A stretch of 34,497 nucleotides of DNA from Magnetococcales bacterium (lineage in GTDB: Bacteria > Pseudomonadota > Magnetococcia > Magnetococcales > Magnetaquicoccaceae). Each line of letters begins with the position of its first letter. Position 1 is the stretch's first letter. The DNA lies in assembly GCA_015232705.1 (NCBI GenBank), contig JADFZD010000004.1, forward strand, positions 1 to 34,497, read 5' to 3'. Positions 1-7,629 of this stretch are shown in pieces. The notes below the pieces were generated by a model that was not told the origin of the DNA, searched no databases, and was given only the letters and a program-made list of their open reading frames with translations. Made by a program: the position numbers and the translations under genes.

Positions 1-1
1 T

Positions 2-76
2 AATGAGGCTTTCTTCCGATTTGCCAGATGGATCAAGAGGTTGCCGCAGGTGATTGCCCGCAACTGCCGGATCTAG
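2..76 (+). CDS. Possible C-terminal end of an upstream gene (partial)
   Basis: An open frame enters the window on the + strand and stops at a TAG at 74-76. It encodes about 24 residues rich in Arg and aromatic residues (FFRFARWIKRLPQ). It ends five bases before the first copy of a dispersed repeat, which is where a gene boundary would be expected. No family can be recognised from so short a piece, and it may be chance. Confidence 0.25.
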   Translation, partial: NEAFFRFARWIKRLPQVIARNCRI

Positions 77-80
77 GTTT

Positions 81-317
81 AAACCGCACCCAGCTTGGAA
101 TGTGTCGTTTTTGCTGGTGAAAAAGGGGAGAGGGTCTGGGGGATTCATCTCCCAGGGTTTTGATTTTAGCGCGCTCTCCAAAAGAAGCATTTTCGCCTCT
201 TTTGCAAAAAGTGCGCTGCGCGCCGCCTTCGTGGGAGTCGTTTCCGTTTTTTGGAAACGTCCCACATCTTGCACGCGGCCAGTTGGAAAACGTCGTATCC
301 CATGATGGGTACGGTTT
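81..317. repeat. MITE-like dispersed element, copy 1 (~237 bp)
   Basis: The element begins AAACCGCACCCA and ends TGGGTACGGTTT, which are near-perfect inverted termini with one mismatch. Almost the whole interior is closely similar to 22662-22908, including an internal CTGGG-type hairpin and the hairpin around 232-266 with apical core CGTTTCC-N7-GGAAACG. It carries no convincing gene; ORF-track entries here are short and lie on both strands. In this copy the right arm of the hairpin lacks two bases present in copy 2. Together with the REP-like sequence at 346-394 it fills the 1-414 intergenic stretch. Confidence 0.8.
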
Positions 318-345
318 GAAAACCAAGTCACACAGTCAAAATCAG

Positions 346-394
346 AACCTCAGGGCTTCGCCCCGAACCCTGCCAGGGACCATTCCTGGACCCC
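346..394. repeat. REP-like palindromic repeat, copy 1
   Basis: It contains the two family hallmarks. One is a GGGCTTCGCCC-type hairpin and the other is an imperfect palindrome of the form CCAGGGACCATTCCTGG. Related copies occur at about 6001, 12380, 19708, 23156, 29567 and 34407, all intergenic or at gene edges. It sits just beyond the stop codon of the 415-1707 gene, so it could also act as a transcript end. Confidence 0.65.
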
Positions 395-414
395 ACCCGT
401 TGGTATTTACCCCA

Positions 415-1707
415 TCACAACCCCTTGGCCAACGCCTCCCGCGCTGACAACGCCGGCTTCTGCGACGATGGTACCTCTCCCAACAAACTGTATATGACCC
501 ATTCATAACGCTGCTTGGCCTCACGCGTCGCCGCATCCGCCACCGCTTGCATCTTGGAGAGCTTGAAATAATCCCCACCCAGCAAACGCAACGCCTTCAT
601 GGAACCCAACTTCTTGGCAATGCCACAGGCCAACATCTGCTTGCCGGACACATGATTGATGCGCTGAAAGGCCCCCTCCATCTGAATCGGATCCCCCTCC
701 TGCACCAACCCCCAAGCCAATATCTTGCCGGCGACGGAATCTCCACGCATCATGCGCGCCGCCCTGCCCATCACCTTCGGCTTGCTCTTGTCCTTCTCCT
801 CCAGACTGCGCTGCACCAGCTTGGCCGTGAGAATCTCACCCGCATCCGTATCGTCGGTGACATACTTTTCGAGTAGGGTCACCAAAGCCGCAGTATCGGC
901 CAATTTGGTCAAAGCCACAGCCAGAATCGCCGTGGCCTTGGCATTGCCCTTGGTGGCGGTCAGGGAACGCACCAAAGGCTCAATGGCAACCTCCTTGCGG
1001 TTGACAATGCCTGTGGCCAGAATCGTGGTGCCCGGCGACTCGTTGGCCATCAGCTTGATCGCCTCCAACATCTGCTCCATGGTTCCACGACCCATCACCT
1101 CCATGGCCCAGATGATCTCCGCATCCGGCTGATCCGGCGGAGCCGTGGCAATCGCACGAATCACATGGTTGATCGTCCCCTGCTCGGCAATCCCCATGGC
1201 CAACGATTTCATCGCCTCCGGACTGATCGTGGCATGACGCAACCCGTCAATCAATGGATTGACCCCTTTGTGGGAAACAATGCCATGAGCCAAGGCGTTG
1301 ACCAATTCGATGTCCCCAGAAACCTTGGACATGGCATCCACCATGTGAAATGCCTTGACCTCCGGATGACGCAAAATTTCGGCAATCATGGTGCGAACCT
1401 GGGCCGGATCGTCCTGAAGCTTGCCCAAGACATCGATCATCTTCTTGAGCTTGCCTTCCTGAATCACACCCTCGACATCGACGTTGCTCTTCTTCTCCTC
1501 ATGGTACTCCGAGGAGGAACCGCCGGATGAGGTGCCACCACTCTTGCGAACACCACCCTTTTGTGGCTCGTCATCGAACTCCTGTGCCGGCACGAAACGG
1601 GTGGAAAGGTTGTCCAACGCCTGAGGCGCCTTGTCCCCCAAAGCATCCTTCAGGATGTCGCGTATCTTATCCAACTGTTCTTGTGTGTAAATGTCCCGTC
1701 CCGCCAT
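415..1707 (-). CDS. Hypothetical alpha-solenoid repeat protein
   Basis: A 430-residue protein from an ATG at 1707 preceded by GGGGATGG. The ORF track starts ten codons earlier at a TTG, which I consider less likely. After a charged N-terminus (IYTQEQLDKI) there is a Ser/Gly-rich linker near residues 60-80. Then come about seven degenerate repeats of ~35-45 residues that share a small-residue core such as ALAHGIV, SLAMGIA, ILATGIV, ILAWGLV and MLACGIA, each followed by a predicted second helix. This pattern suggests a HEAT/ARM-like right-handed solenoid used for protein-protein contact. There is no signal peptide or membrane segment, so it is probably cytoplasmic. It is transcribed divergently from the exonuclease gene, with about 140 bp between them. 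I do not recognise a named family. The existence of the gene is well supported by length and repeat regularity; its function is unknown. Confidence 0.85.
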   Translation of the reverse strand: MAGRDIYTQEQLDKIRDILKDALGDKAPQALDNLSTRFVPAQEFDDEPQKGGVRKSGGTSSGGSSSEYHEEKKSNVDVEGVIQEGKLKKMIDVLGKLQDDPAQVRTMIAEILRHPEVKAFHMVDAMSKVSGDIELVNALAHGIVSHKGVNPLIDGLRHATISPEAMKSLAMGIAEQGTINHVIRAIATAPPDQPDAEIIWAMEVMGRGTMEQMLEAIKLMANESPGTTILATGIVNRKEVAIEPLVRSLTATKGNAKATAILAVALTKLADTAALVTLLEKYVTDDTDAGEILTAKLVQRSLEEKDKSKPKVMGRAARMMRGDSVAGKILAWGLVQEGDPIQMEGAFQRINHVSGKQMLACGIAKKLGSMKALRLLGGDYFKLSKMQAVADAATREAKQRYEWVIYSLLGEVPSSQKPALSAREALAKGL

Positions 1708-1847
1708 CGATCCATCCCCATGTTGCTTGAATTGCAAACTTACTCGGATACCATGGATTTTGCTGCATCGCTTGCGCTATTCTATCACATACTATCGAAG
1801 CAAGACGATACCAACTCCATCTATATTTGTGTACGGGGCCTAAAAAC

Positions 1848-2486
1848 ATGACCAATCACCCATCCGGCCAAACGCTCGTGCTTCTGGACGACCTGAATCC
1901 GGAGCGTCAACGCATCTACCTGGAGAGCCGATATCTGGCCATCGATACCGAGACCATGGGCCTGAAGACCCGTCGCGATCGGCTCTGTCTGGTGCAAATG
2001 TGCAACGAGGCGGGGGTGATCACTCTGGTGCAAACCCGAAACCATCAGGCCCCACGCCTCAAGGAGGTGCTGGAATCCGACAAGGTGCTCAAAATCGCCC
2101 ACTACGCCCGCTTCGACATCGCCGCCATCAAGCATTGGCTGAAGATGGATCTCCATCCGGTTTTCTGCACCAAAATCGCCTCACGCCTGACCCGCACCTT
2201 TACCGATCGACACGGCCTGAAGGATGTGACCGCCGAACTCCTCGGCGTCGAACTCGACAAGGAACAGCAATCCTCGGATTGGGCCGCCGAGCAGCTCACC
2301 GCGAAGCAGATCGCCTACGCTTCCGCAGATGTGATCCATCTGGTGGCACTCAAGGAACGGTTGGAAACGCTGCTGCGCCGCGAGGGCCGACTGGAGCTGG
2401 CGGAAGCCTGCATGCACTTTCTGCCGCAACGCGCGGCACTCGACCTGGCCGGTTGGGAGGAGGAGGACATCTTCGCCCATCACTGA
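1848..2486 (+). CDS. Stand-alone RNase D-type 3'-5' exonuclease (DEDDy)
   Basis: A 212-residue protein from the ATG at 1848, with GGGG about ten bases upstream; the track starts at a TTG seven codons earlier. The DEDDy exonuclease motifs are all present: ExoI AIDTET (D33, E35), ExoII HYARFD (D90) and ExoIII YASAD (Y157, D161). These residues bind two metal ions for 3'-to-5' RNA trimming. Canonical RNase D has about 370 residues with C-terminal HRDC domains, which are absent here. Short catalytic-domain-only forms annotated as ribonuclease D are common in alphaproteobacteria. The protein should be cytoplasmic and act on tRNA or other structured RNA 3' ends, but the substrate is inferred. It is divergent from the solenoid gene and convergent with the DIC locus. 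Confidence 0.92.
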   Translation: MTNHPSGQTLVLLDDLNPERQRIYLESRYLAIDTETMGLKTRRDRLCLVQMCNEAGVITLVQTRNHQAPRLKEVLESDKVLKIAHYARFDIAAIKHWLKMDLHPVFCTKIASRLTRTFTDRHGLKDVTAELLGVELDKEQQSSDWAAEQLTAKQIAYASADVIHLVALKERLETLLRREGRLELAEACMHFLPQRAALDLAGWEEEDIFAHH

Positions 2487-2586
2487 TACCCGGCCCCATT
2501 CACACCTGGTACAGCGCGGCGCATGAATCACGCTGCGCCGCCATTGTCTCAGGTGATCGCAACTGTGTCGAAGCCGGTTTGAACGT

Positions 2587-4074
2587 TTACCGCCCCGTTC
2601 CGACCATCGCGATCCTCTCTGCCCATGCCGAGGCCGAAGCACGAGAGAGATCCAGCATCCAGTCTGGATAGAGTCCCAGCAGCAGGATCAATCCCGCAAA
2701 GGTGTAAAGCACCAGTTTTTCGCGCGGCAGGAGTTCTGGCAGAATTTCCGGCAGATTTCTGTTCAGCGGGCCGAGAAAGGCTTTGCGGTAAAAGCCGAGA
2801 AAATACCCGGCGCCGAGGATCACCCCGCCCAGTCCGGCCAATCCGGAGCCGGCGTGCGCCTTAAGGCTGCTGATCACGAGCAGCAGCTCTCCGGGAAAGC
2901 CAGAGGTCAACGGCATGCCCATGCCAGCCAATCCCAGCAGCAGAAACAGGCCGCTCATCACCGGCAGAGGTCGCGCCAGCCCCCCCAGATGGATCAGATC
3001 CGTGGAACCGACACGCTGGTGCAGGAATCCGATCAAAAGGAAGAGTCCCCCGGAGGTGAGGGCAAAGTTGAACAGCTGATTGACCGCCCCTTGTACCCCC
3101 TGGACGGTCAGAGTGGCCAGACCGAGCACCACCAGGCCGACATGGCTGATGGACGAAAAGGCAAGCATGCGCCGCAGGTTGGTTTGGGCCAGGGCCGAAA
3201 GCGCGCCGTAGACGATGGAGACCACGGCCAGTCCGGCAAGCAACCAGTGGAGTTCGCGGGCCACGTCGGGCGCGAGCGGCAAAAGAAAGCGCAGCAGTCC
3301 GTAGGCGCCGAGTTTGAGACCGGTCATGATGGCAGTCATCGAGACCGGTCCTTCCATGGAGACGATCGGCAGCCAGACATGCAGGGGAACCAGAGGCACC
3401 TTGATTCCGAAGCCGACCAGCAGCAGGAAGAAGACCGGCCATTGGGTGCTTTTAGGCAGAGGATGTTGCAGCCACCGGGTGAGATCGAAGCTCAGCGTCT
3501 GTCCAGGTTGGGCTTGAGCCATGATGAGCAGGCCGAAGAGGAGTGCGGCTCCGCCGGCGAGCATGAAGAGGGTATATTTGACCGCTGCGTGACGCCGATC
3601 CGGCCCCATGCCCCACAGAGCGATCAGGAAGTGGATGGGTATCAGGGTCAATTCCCAGAATAGGAAGAACAGCAGAGCATCGAGGGCGCAGAACAGCCCC
3701 ATGGTCACCCCTTCGAGGAGCAGGAGCAGGGCGAAGTAGAGGTTGGGCAATACCCGACCGGTGAGGTTCCAGTTGGCAATCAGGGTCGCCAGAAAGAGCA
3801 GTGCGCAGGCCGGGAGAAGCAGTACCGAGAGTCCATCGACCCCCAGCAGGTATTCGGCGTGGATGGAGGGGATCCAGGTATGGCGTTCCATCAATTGGAA
3901 GCCGGACAGTTGCGGATCGATTTTGGCGACCACGTTCAGAGAGATCAGCAGTTCGCCGATTCCCACCCCGACCGCGAGTGCGCGTGCCTGGCGGGGGTGT
4001 GGGGCGAGCCAGGCCAGGAAGGCGCCAAGAAGCGGCAGACCGATCAAGACCGTGAGAAGCGGAGGGCTGTTCAT
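2587..4074 (-). CDS. NuoM-like proton-translocating membrane subunit (third in locus)
   Basis: A 495-residue polytopic membrane protein of the proton-conducting membrane transporter family (complex I NuoM / Mrp antiporter). All four residues important for ion translocation in NuoM can be placed: E141 in FFLFWELTLIP (TM5), K225 in GFGIKVPL (TM7), K254 in TGLKLGAYG (TM8) and E396 in SGFPGELLL (TM12). It should therefore be competent to move protons or another cation. Its ATG overlaps the stop of the upstream gene in an ATGA arrangement, with GGAG seven bases before the start, indicating translational coupling. It is the last gene of the DIC locus. No NADH-binding or quinone-module nuo genes lie in the window, so a role with DabA/DabB is more likely than respiratory complex I. 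This role is inferred from context. Confidence 0.9.
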   Translation of the reverse strand: MNSPPLLTVLIGLPLLGAFLAWLAPHPRQARALAVGVGIGELLISLNVVAKIDPQLSGFQLMERHTWIPSIHAEYLLGVDGLSVLLLPACALLFLATLIANWNLTGRVLPNLYFALLLLLEGVTMGLFCALDALLFFLFWELTLIPIHFLIALWGMGPDRRHAAVKYTLFMLAGGAALLFGLLIMAQAQPGQTLSFDLTRWLQHPLPKSTQWPVFFLLLVGFGIKVPLVPLHVWLPIVSMEGPVSMTAIMTGLKLGAYGLLRFLLPLAPDVARELHWLLAGLAVVSIVYGALSALAQTNLRRMLAFSSISHVGLVVLGLATLTVQGVQGAVNQLFNFALTSGGLFLLIGFLHQRVGSTDLIHLGGLARPLPVMSGLFLLLGLAGMGMPLTSGFPGELLLVISSLKAHAGSGLAGLGGVILGAGYFLGFYRKAFLGPLNRNLPEILPELLPREKLVLYTFAGLILLLGLYPDWMLDLSRASASAWAERIAMVGTGR

Positions 4075-5585
4075 GGCCGTTCTCCGTGGTGTGCAAAGGG
4101 TGCGGCCAAGGTCTGCGCGCTCTTTTTGACCAGTGCCAGCCAGGGATCCGCGTTGAAGCCCGAGGCGAGTTGCACGGCGATCAAGAGGGCGGCCAACCCT
4201 TTTTCGATGGTGGTTGTGCGTGCCATTGAGGCGAGCGGAGGGGCCTGCGTGGCGTGTGAGGCCAGGAAGGCACGTTGAAAGGCCCAGAGCAGGCAGGCAG
4301 CGGCGGCGACGTTGCCGAGTGCGGCAAGTACGGTAACCAAGGCGCCGAACCGTTCTATTGCGGCCTCCAGGAGGAGGTGTACGGCATCGAAACCGGGTGT
4401 GCCGGGCATACCGACCACGGAGAAGGCGGCGACCAGGAAAGCGATGCCCACAAGCGGCAGTGGGGAGAGGAGTCCACCGAGTTTTTCGAAGCCCAGGCTC
4501 TCGGTACGTTGATGGACGATCCCTACCATGAGCATCAGGGTAGAGATGGCCAAGCCGAAGGATCCGGAGAGCATGATGCTTCCCTGGAAGGCGTGGGGGT
4601 GGAGACTGAACAGGCCGATCACCAGGATCCCGGTATGGCTGACCACGGCGTAAGCGAGGAGTTTTCTTAAATTCTTCTGAACCAGGGCCAGGAGTGCGCT
4701 ATAGAGGATTCCGACCGCGGCGATGGCGATGACGAACGCATGCCAGCGCCAGGCTGCTTCGGGAAAGAGTGGAAAAAGAAAGCGCAGCATGCCATGGATT
4801 CCGGTTTTGAGTCCCAGGAGGAGCACCATGGCGGCGGCGACGGTGCCATGTTCCATGACCTGGGGCAGCCAGCCGTGAAGGGGGAAGAGTGGCACGCGGA
4901 TGGCGAGGCCATAGAACAGCAGGAAGAAGATGACGTTTTGCAGATAGGGACTGCGTTCATCTCCGAGGATTGCGGTCCATTCGAAGGTCCATTGGCCTCC
5001 GGTCAGTTCAGCGTGGTGCCAGCCGAGCATGAGGGTAGCGGCGAGCAGCAGCAGGATGCTGGTTCCCATGAACTGGTAGTAGCGTTGATTGGCGCGTCGT
5101 TCGTCGGAGGAGAGCGACCAGGTGGAGAGCAGGTAGCCAACGAAGCCGGTTTGCAGCGTTGCCATGAGGGTATACCAGAGCAGGTCGAGTGTTGCGAACT
5201 GTCCGACCAGGGTAGCCTCTGAAGCGAGCACGACGGTAAAGAAGCGGGGCAGGCGTTGGAAGCGACGCACCAGACCGCCGTAGAGCAGCACCAGCAGGCA
5301 CAGGAAGGCGGAGAGGAGCACGAAAAGAACGGTAATCCCATCGGCTGCCGAGGTATGGATCAGCCAGTCGGTGAGTGGCAGGCGGGTATACCATTGCCAG
5401 TTGGCGAGGGTGGGATCGAACAGTTGATAAAGTCGCAGGCTGAGGAGCAGTTCGCCGAAGGAGGTGATGAGGGCGATGGGCCAGGCCAGCCAGGGGCGTT
5501 GGACGAAGAGCAGCCAGAGTGCGCCGAGTATGGGCAGGAGTTGCAGCCAGCCGAGAAGGTGGGTATCGATGGCGTGGATGGTCAT
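4071..5585 (-). CDS. NuoM-like membrane protein with altered ion-pathway residues
   Basis: A 504-residue polytopic protein of the NuoM/Mrp family. The fold markers are kept (RVPLFPLHGWLP, LLGLKTGIHGMLRF). Three of the four pump residues are changed when aligned by eye to the neighbouring 495-residue paralogue. The TM5 Glu position is Thr143 (WE becomes AT), the TM7 Lys is Arg230, and the TM12 Glu is Val402, with D400 and E407 nearby. Only the TM8 Lys (K260) remains. A structural or regulatory role, or a modified ion path, is more likely than a standard proton channel. The start is followed by IHAIDTHLL and has no clear Shine-Dalgarno. It overlaps the next gene by four bases and is separated from dabB by 487 bp of hairpin-rich repeat DNA, so it may form a separate transcript or be reached by read-through. 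Confidence 0.88.
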   Translation of the reverse strand: MTIHAIDTHLLGWLQLLPILGALWLLFVQRPWLAWPIALITSFGELLLSLRLYQLFDPTLANWQWYTRLPLTDWLIHTSAADGITVLFVLLSAFLCLLVLLYGGLVRRFQRLPRFFTVVLASEATLVGQFATLDLLWYTLMATLQTGFVGYLLSTWSLSSDERRANQRYYQFMGTSILLLLAATLMLGWHHAELTGGQWTFEWTAILGDERSPYLQNVIFFLLFYGLAIRVPLFPLHGWLPQVMEHGTVAAAMVLLLGLKTGIHGMLRFLFPLFPEAAWRWHAFVIAIAAVGILYSALLALVQKNLRKLLAYAVVSHTGILVIGLFSLHPHAFQGSIMLSGSFGLAISTLMLMVGIVHQRTESLGFEKLGGLLSPLPLVGIAFLVAAFSVVGMPGTPGFDAVHLLLEAAIERFGALVTVLAALGNVAAAACLLWAFQRAFLASHATQAPPLASMARTTTIEKGLAALLIAVQLASGFNADPWLALVKKSAQTLAAPFAHHGERP

Positions 5586-6072
5586 GGTGGCGTGGTTCGT
5601 CGTGATCTCTTGAGTGTCACGGGGGTCCTGGGGCGTTTATCACCCCCGGCGGGGGCGGGGCGGCGCCCCGCGACTTTGCTTTTTTTCTTTATGTCCTTTG
5701 GCGCGACGTGATGCAGAACAAATTTTCACGTTTTAGGTGAAAATTTTTTACGCGCCAGCCTGGGCTGCGGGATCGTTTTGCAATTTTGGCAAAACGATCC
5801 CGCGAACAGGGCCCAAAATAAACACACCGCCGAAGACGGCTATCTGCCGAAAACCATTGTCCATGAACCATTGCCCAAAAGCGGCAACGATTCATGGACA
5901 TATAAGAGAGCGCGCTTGCGCACTTTTTCGCAAATGACGCGAAGAGGTGCTTTTCGTGTAAGGCGCGCGAAAGTCAAATAACGTCAAAAATAAATCAAAA
6001 CCTCAAGGACTTCGCCCTGAACCCTGCCAGGGGCCGTTGGACCCCATCCACGGGAGCCTGACCTCCACGCTT
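5586..6072. repeat. Hairpin-rich repeat block inside the DIC gene cluster
   Basis: No gene is visible in these 487 bases. From left to right there is a GC-rich hairpin (GCGGGGC-GGC-GCCCCGC near 5656-5672, followed downstream by a T-run on the + strand). Next is an AAATTTTCAC/GTGAAAATTT hairpin near 5724-5750, then a perfect 15-bp stem at 5767-5803 (GCGGGATCGTTTTGC). A longer hairpin follows at 5858-5900 (TGTCCATGAA/TTCATGGACA). A REP-like repeat begins at about 6001 (CTTCGCCCT, CCAGGGGCC). The 5709-5990 part has the same architecture as 22909-23146, with different but still self-complementary stems. The block separates dabB from the two downstream NuoM-like genes. Confidence 0.8.
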
Positions 6073-7629
6073 TTACAAAATAATCAAAAAGGTCAACACA
6101 ATCATCAGGATCAAATACCTCGTCTCCCCCAGGGACTGCTCGGCGCGCGTCAAGTAGCTCCCCAGAAAGGCCAAAACCTTCACCAATCCATCACCACTGC
6201 TTTTTAGTACAAACTGTTCCTCGATCCAGGACAACACCAACGCCGCACGCTCCAATACCCGACCAAACATGCCACGCCCACCCGCTACCCCAATCCCGGA
6301 ACCCTCGACCACCGTGGAAAAATCGTTCCACTCGGCACGCGCCGCCAACAGGGTCTCCCGCAACGGACGCCCGGCCATACGATTGATCACCAACTCCTCG
6401 AACATCCGGGCATCGCGCGCCAAAGCCATGGTGGGCCGGGTGATGAGGGCATCGGTCAGGGTATCAAGCCAACCACGATGCAACGCCAGATTGTACAGAT
6501 CGTGACTCTGACCCAACCACTCCGGAACAGGTCGCACCGCTCCCTCACCCAGATGAAGATACGAAGGAGAGAGCAAAAATTGATAGAGACGCCAGGAGGC
6601 ATGGGCTACCAGATGCCATAATGCCAAATCGAAATACCCGGCGCCACACGCAGCAAACATCAATCCCAACTGCGCCAGAGTGGCGTAGATCAGGGCGCTC
6701 TTGACATCAGTCTGCACCCGCCCGATGGCCGAAGCAAAAACAGCGGTGAGCATGCCAAGCAGCAACAAAAGCGCCATCAATACTGGGGCATGCCACAGCA
6801 ACGGCTCGGCGCGAATCACCAGAAAAATGCCCGCATGCGCCATCAGGGCACCGTAAAAAACCGCGCTGGAGGGGGTGGGCCCCTCCAGGGCACGCGCGAT
6901 CCAGGCGGAAAACGGAAGCTGCGCGGATTTGGCCAGGGCCGCGATCACCAGTCCGAAGGCAACAATCGGCACCGGCGGAGAGAGATGCTGATGCGATGCC
7001 AGGAACAGCTCGGGCCACTCCAACCCCGCACCCCACATCACGGCCATGGCCATGGCCAGAAGCAATCCCGCATCCCCGAAACGGTTGGTGACAAAAGCAC
7101 GGGTGGCGTTCTCGGCAGCGGTGGCCCGGTCGCGCATGTAGGAGATCAACAGATAGGAGGCCAATCCAGCCAGCTCCCAGCCGATAAAGGTGATCACCAG
7201 ATTGCCGGCCAGGGCAATGGTCAGCATGCCGCCGGCAAACAGGGACAGGATGGCGAAAAATCGATGAAAACCAGCCTCACGATGCAGATATTCAACCGAA
7301 AAACGAAGCGTCACCAGACATCCGGCAGCAGAAAGCGTGGCCATGAACAGACCGGGACGGTCGAGGAGCAGACTGACGGTCACCCGGAACTCGCCGCTCA
7401 CCAGCCACGGAAAGTAGATCCGATGTCCCGGCGGACCCTGAATCAGGGCCATGAGATCCAGCAGCAACAGCGCCAATAACGACCCACCCACGGCAAAAAG
7501 AGCAATCCGGGCCGTGCCACGCTCCCCGGCCTCGCCGACCCGTCCTCCGGTCAACATGCCAACGCCGATCCAGAGCGCAGCCAACAAAGGAAGCAGCGGG
7601 ATCAAAATCCAACCGTCAGGCCACGACAT
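6073..7629 (-). CDS. dabB: DabB: NuoL-like membrane subunit of the DAB inorganic carbon pump
   Basis: A 518-residue polytopic membrane protein of the NuoL/proton-conducting transporter family. The start at 7629 is chosen because GAGGAG lies seven bases upstream; the ORF track's longer 575-residue version adds sequence antisense in character and lacks such a site. The gene starts 14 bases inside the 3' end of dabA, implying translational coupling. Ion-pathway residues can be placed at E152 (FIGWELAG), K234 (ALAKSAQLPF) and H265 (ALMAHAGIF, the NuoL-type His in TM8). In characterised DAB systems the NuoL-like DabB anchors DabA at the membrane and couples CO2 hydration to a cation gradient. Adjacency to a DUF2309 protein is the diagnostic context. 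The function is inferred from family and gene order. Confidence 0.93.
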   Translation of the reverse strand: MSWPDGWILIPLLPLLAALWIGVGMLTGGRVGEAGERGTARIALFAVGGSLLALLLLDLMALIQGPPGHRIYFPWLVSGEFRVTVSLLLDRPGLFMATLSAAGCLVTLRFSVEYLHREAGFHRFFAILSLFAGGMLTIALAGNLVITFIGWELAGLASYLLISYMRDRATAAENATRAFVTNRFGDAGLLLAMAMAVMWGAGLEWPELFLASHQHLSPPVPIVAFGLVIAALAKSAQLPFSAWIARALEGPTPSSAVFYGALMAHAGIFLVIRAEPLLWHAPVLMALLLLLGMLTAVFASAIGRVQTDVKSALIYATLAQLGLMFAACGAGYFDLALWHLVAHASWRLYQFLLSPSYLHLGEGAVRPVPEWLGQSHDLYNLALHRGWLDTLTDALITRPTMALARDARMFEELVINRMAGRPLRETLLAARAEWNDFSTVVEGSGIGVAGGRGMFGRVLERAALVLSWIEEQFVLKSSGDGLVKVLAFLGSYLTRAEQSLGETRYLILMIVLTFLIIL

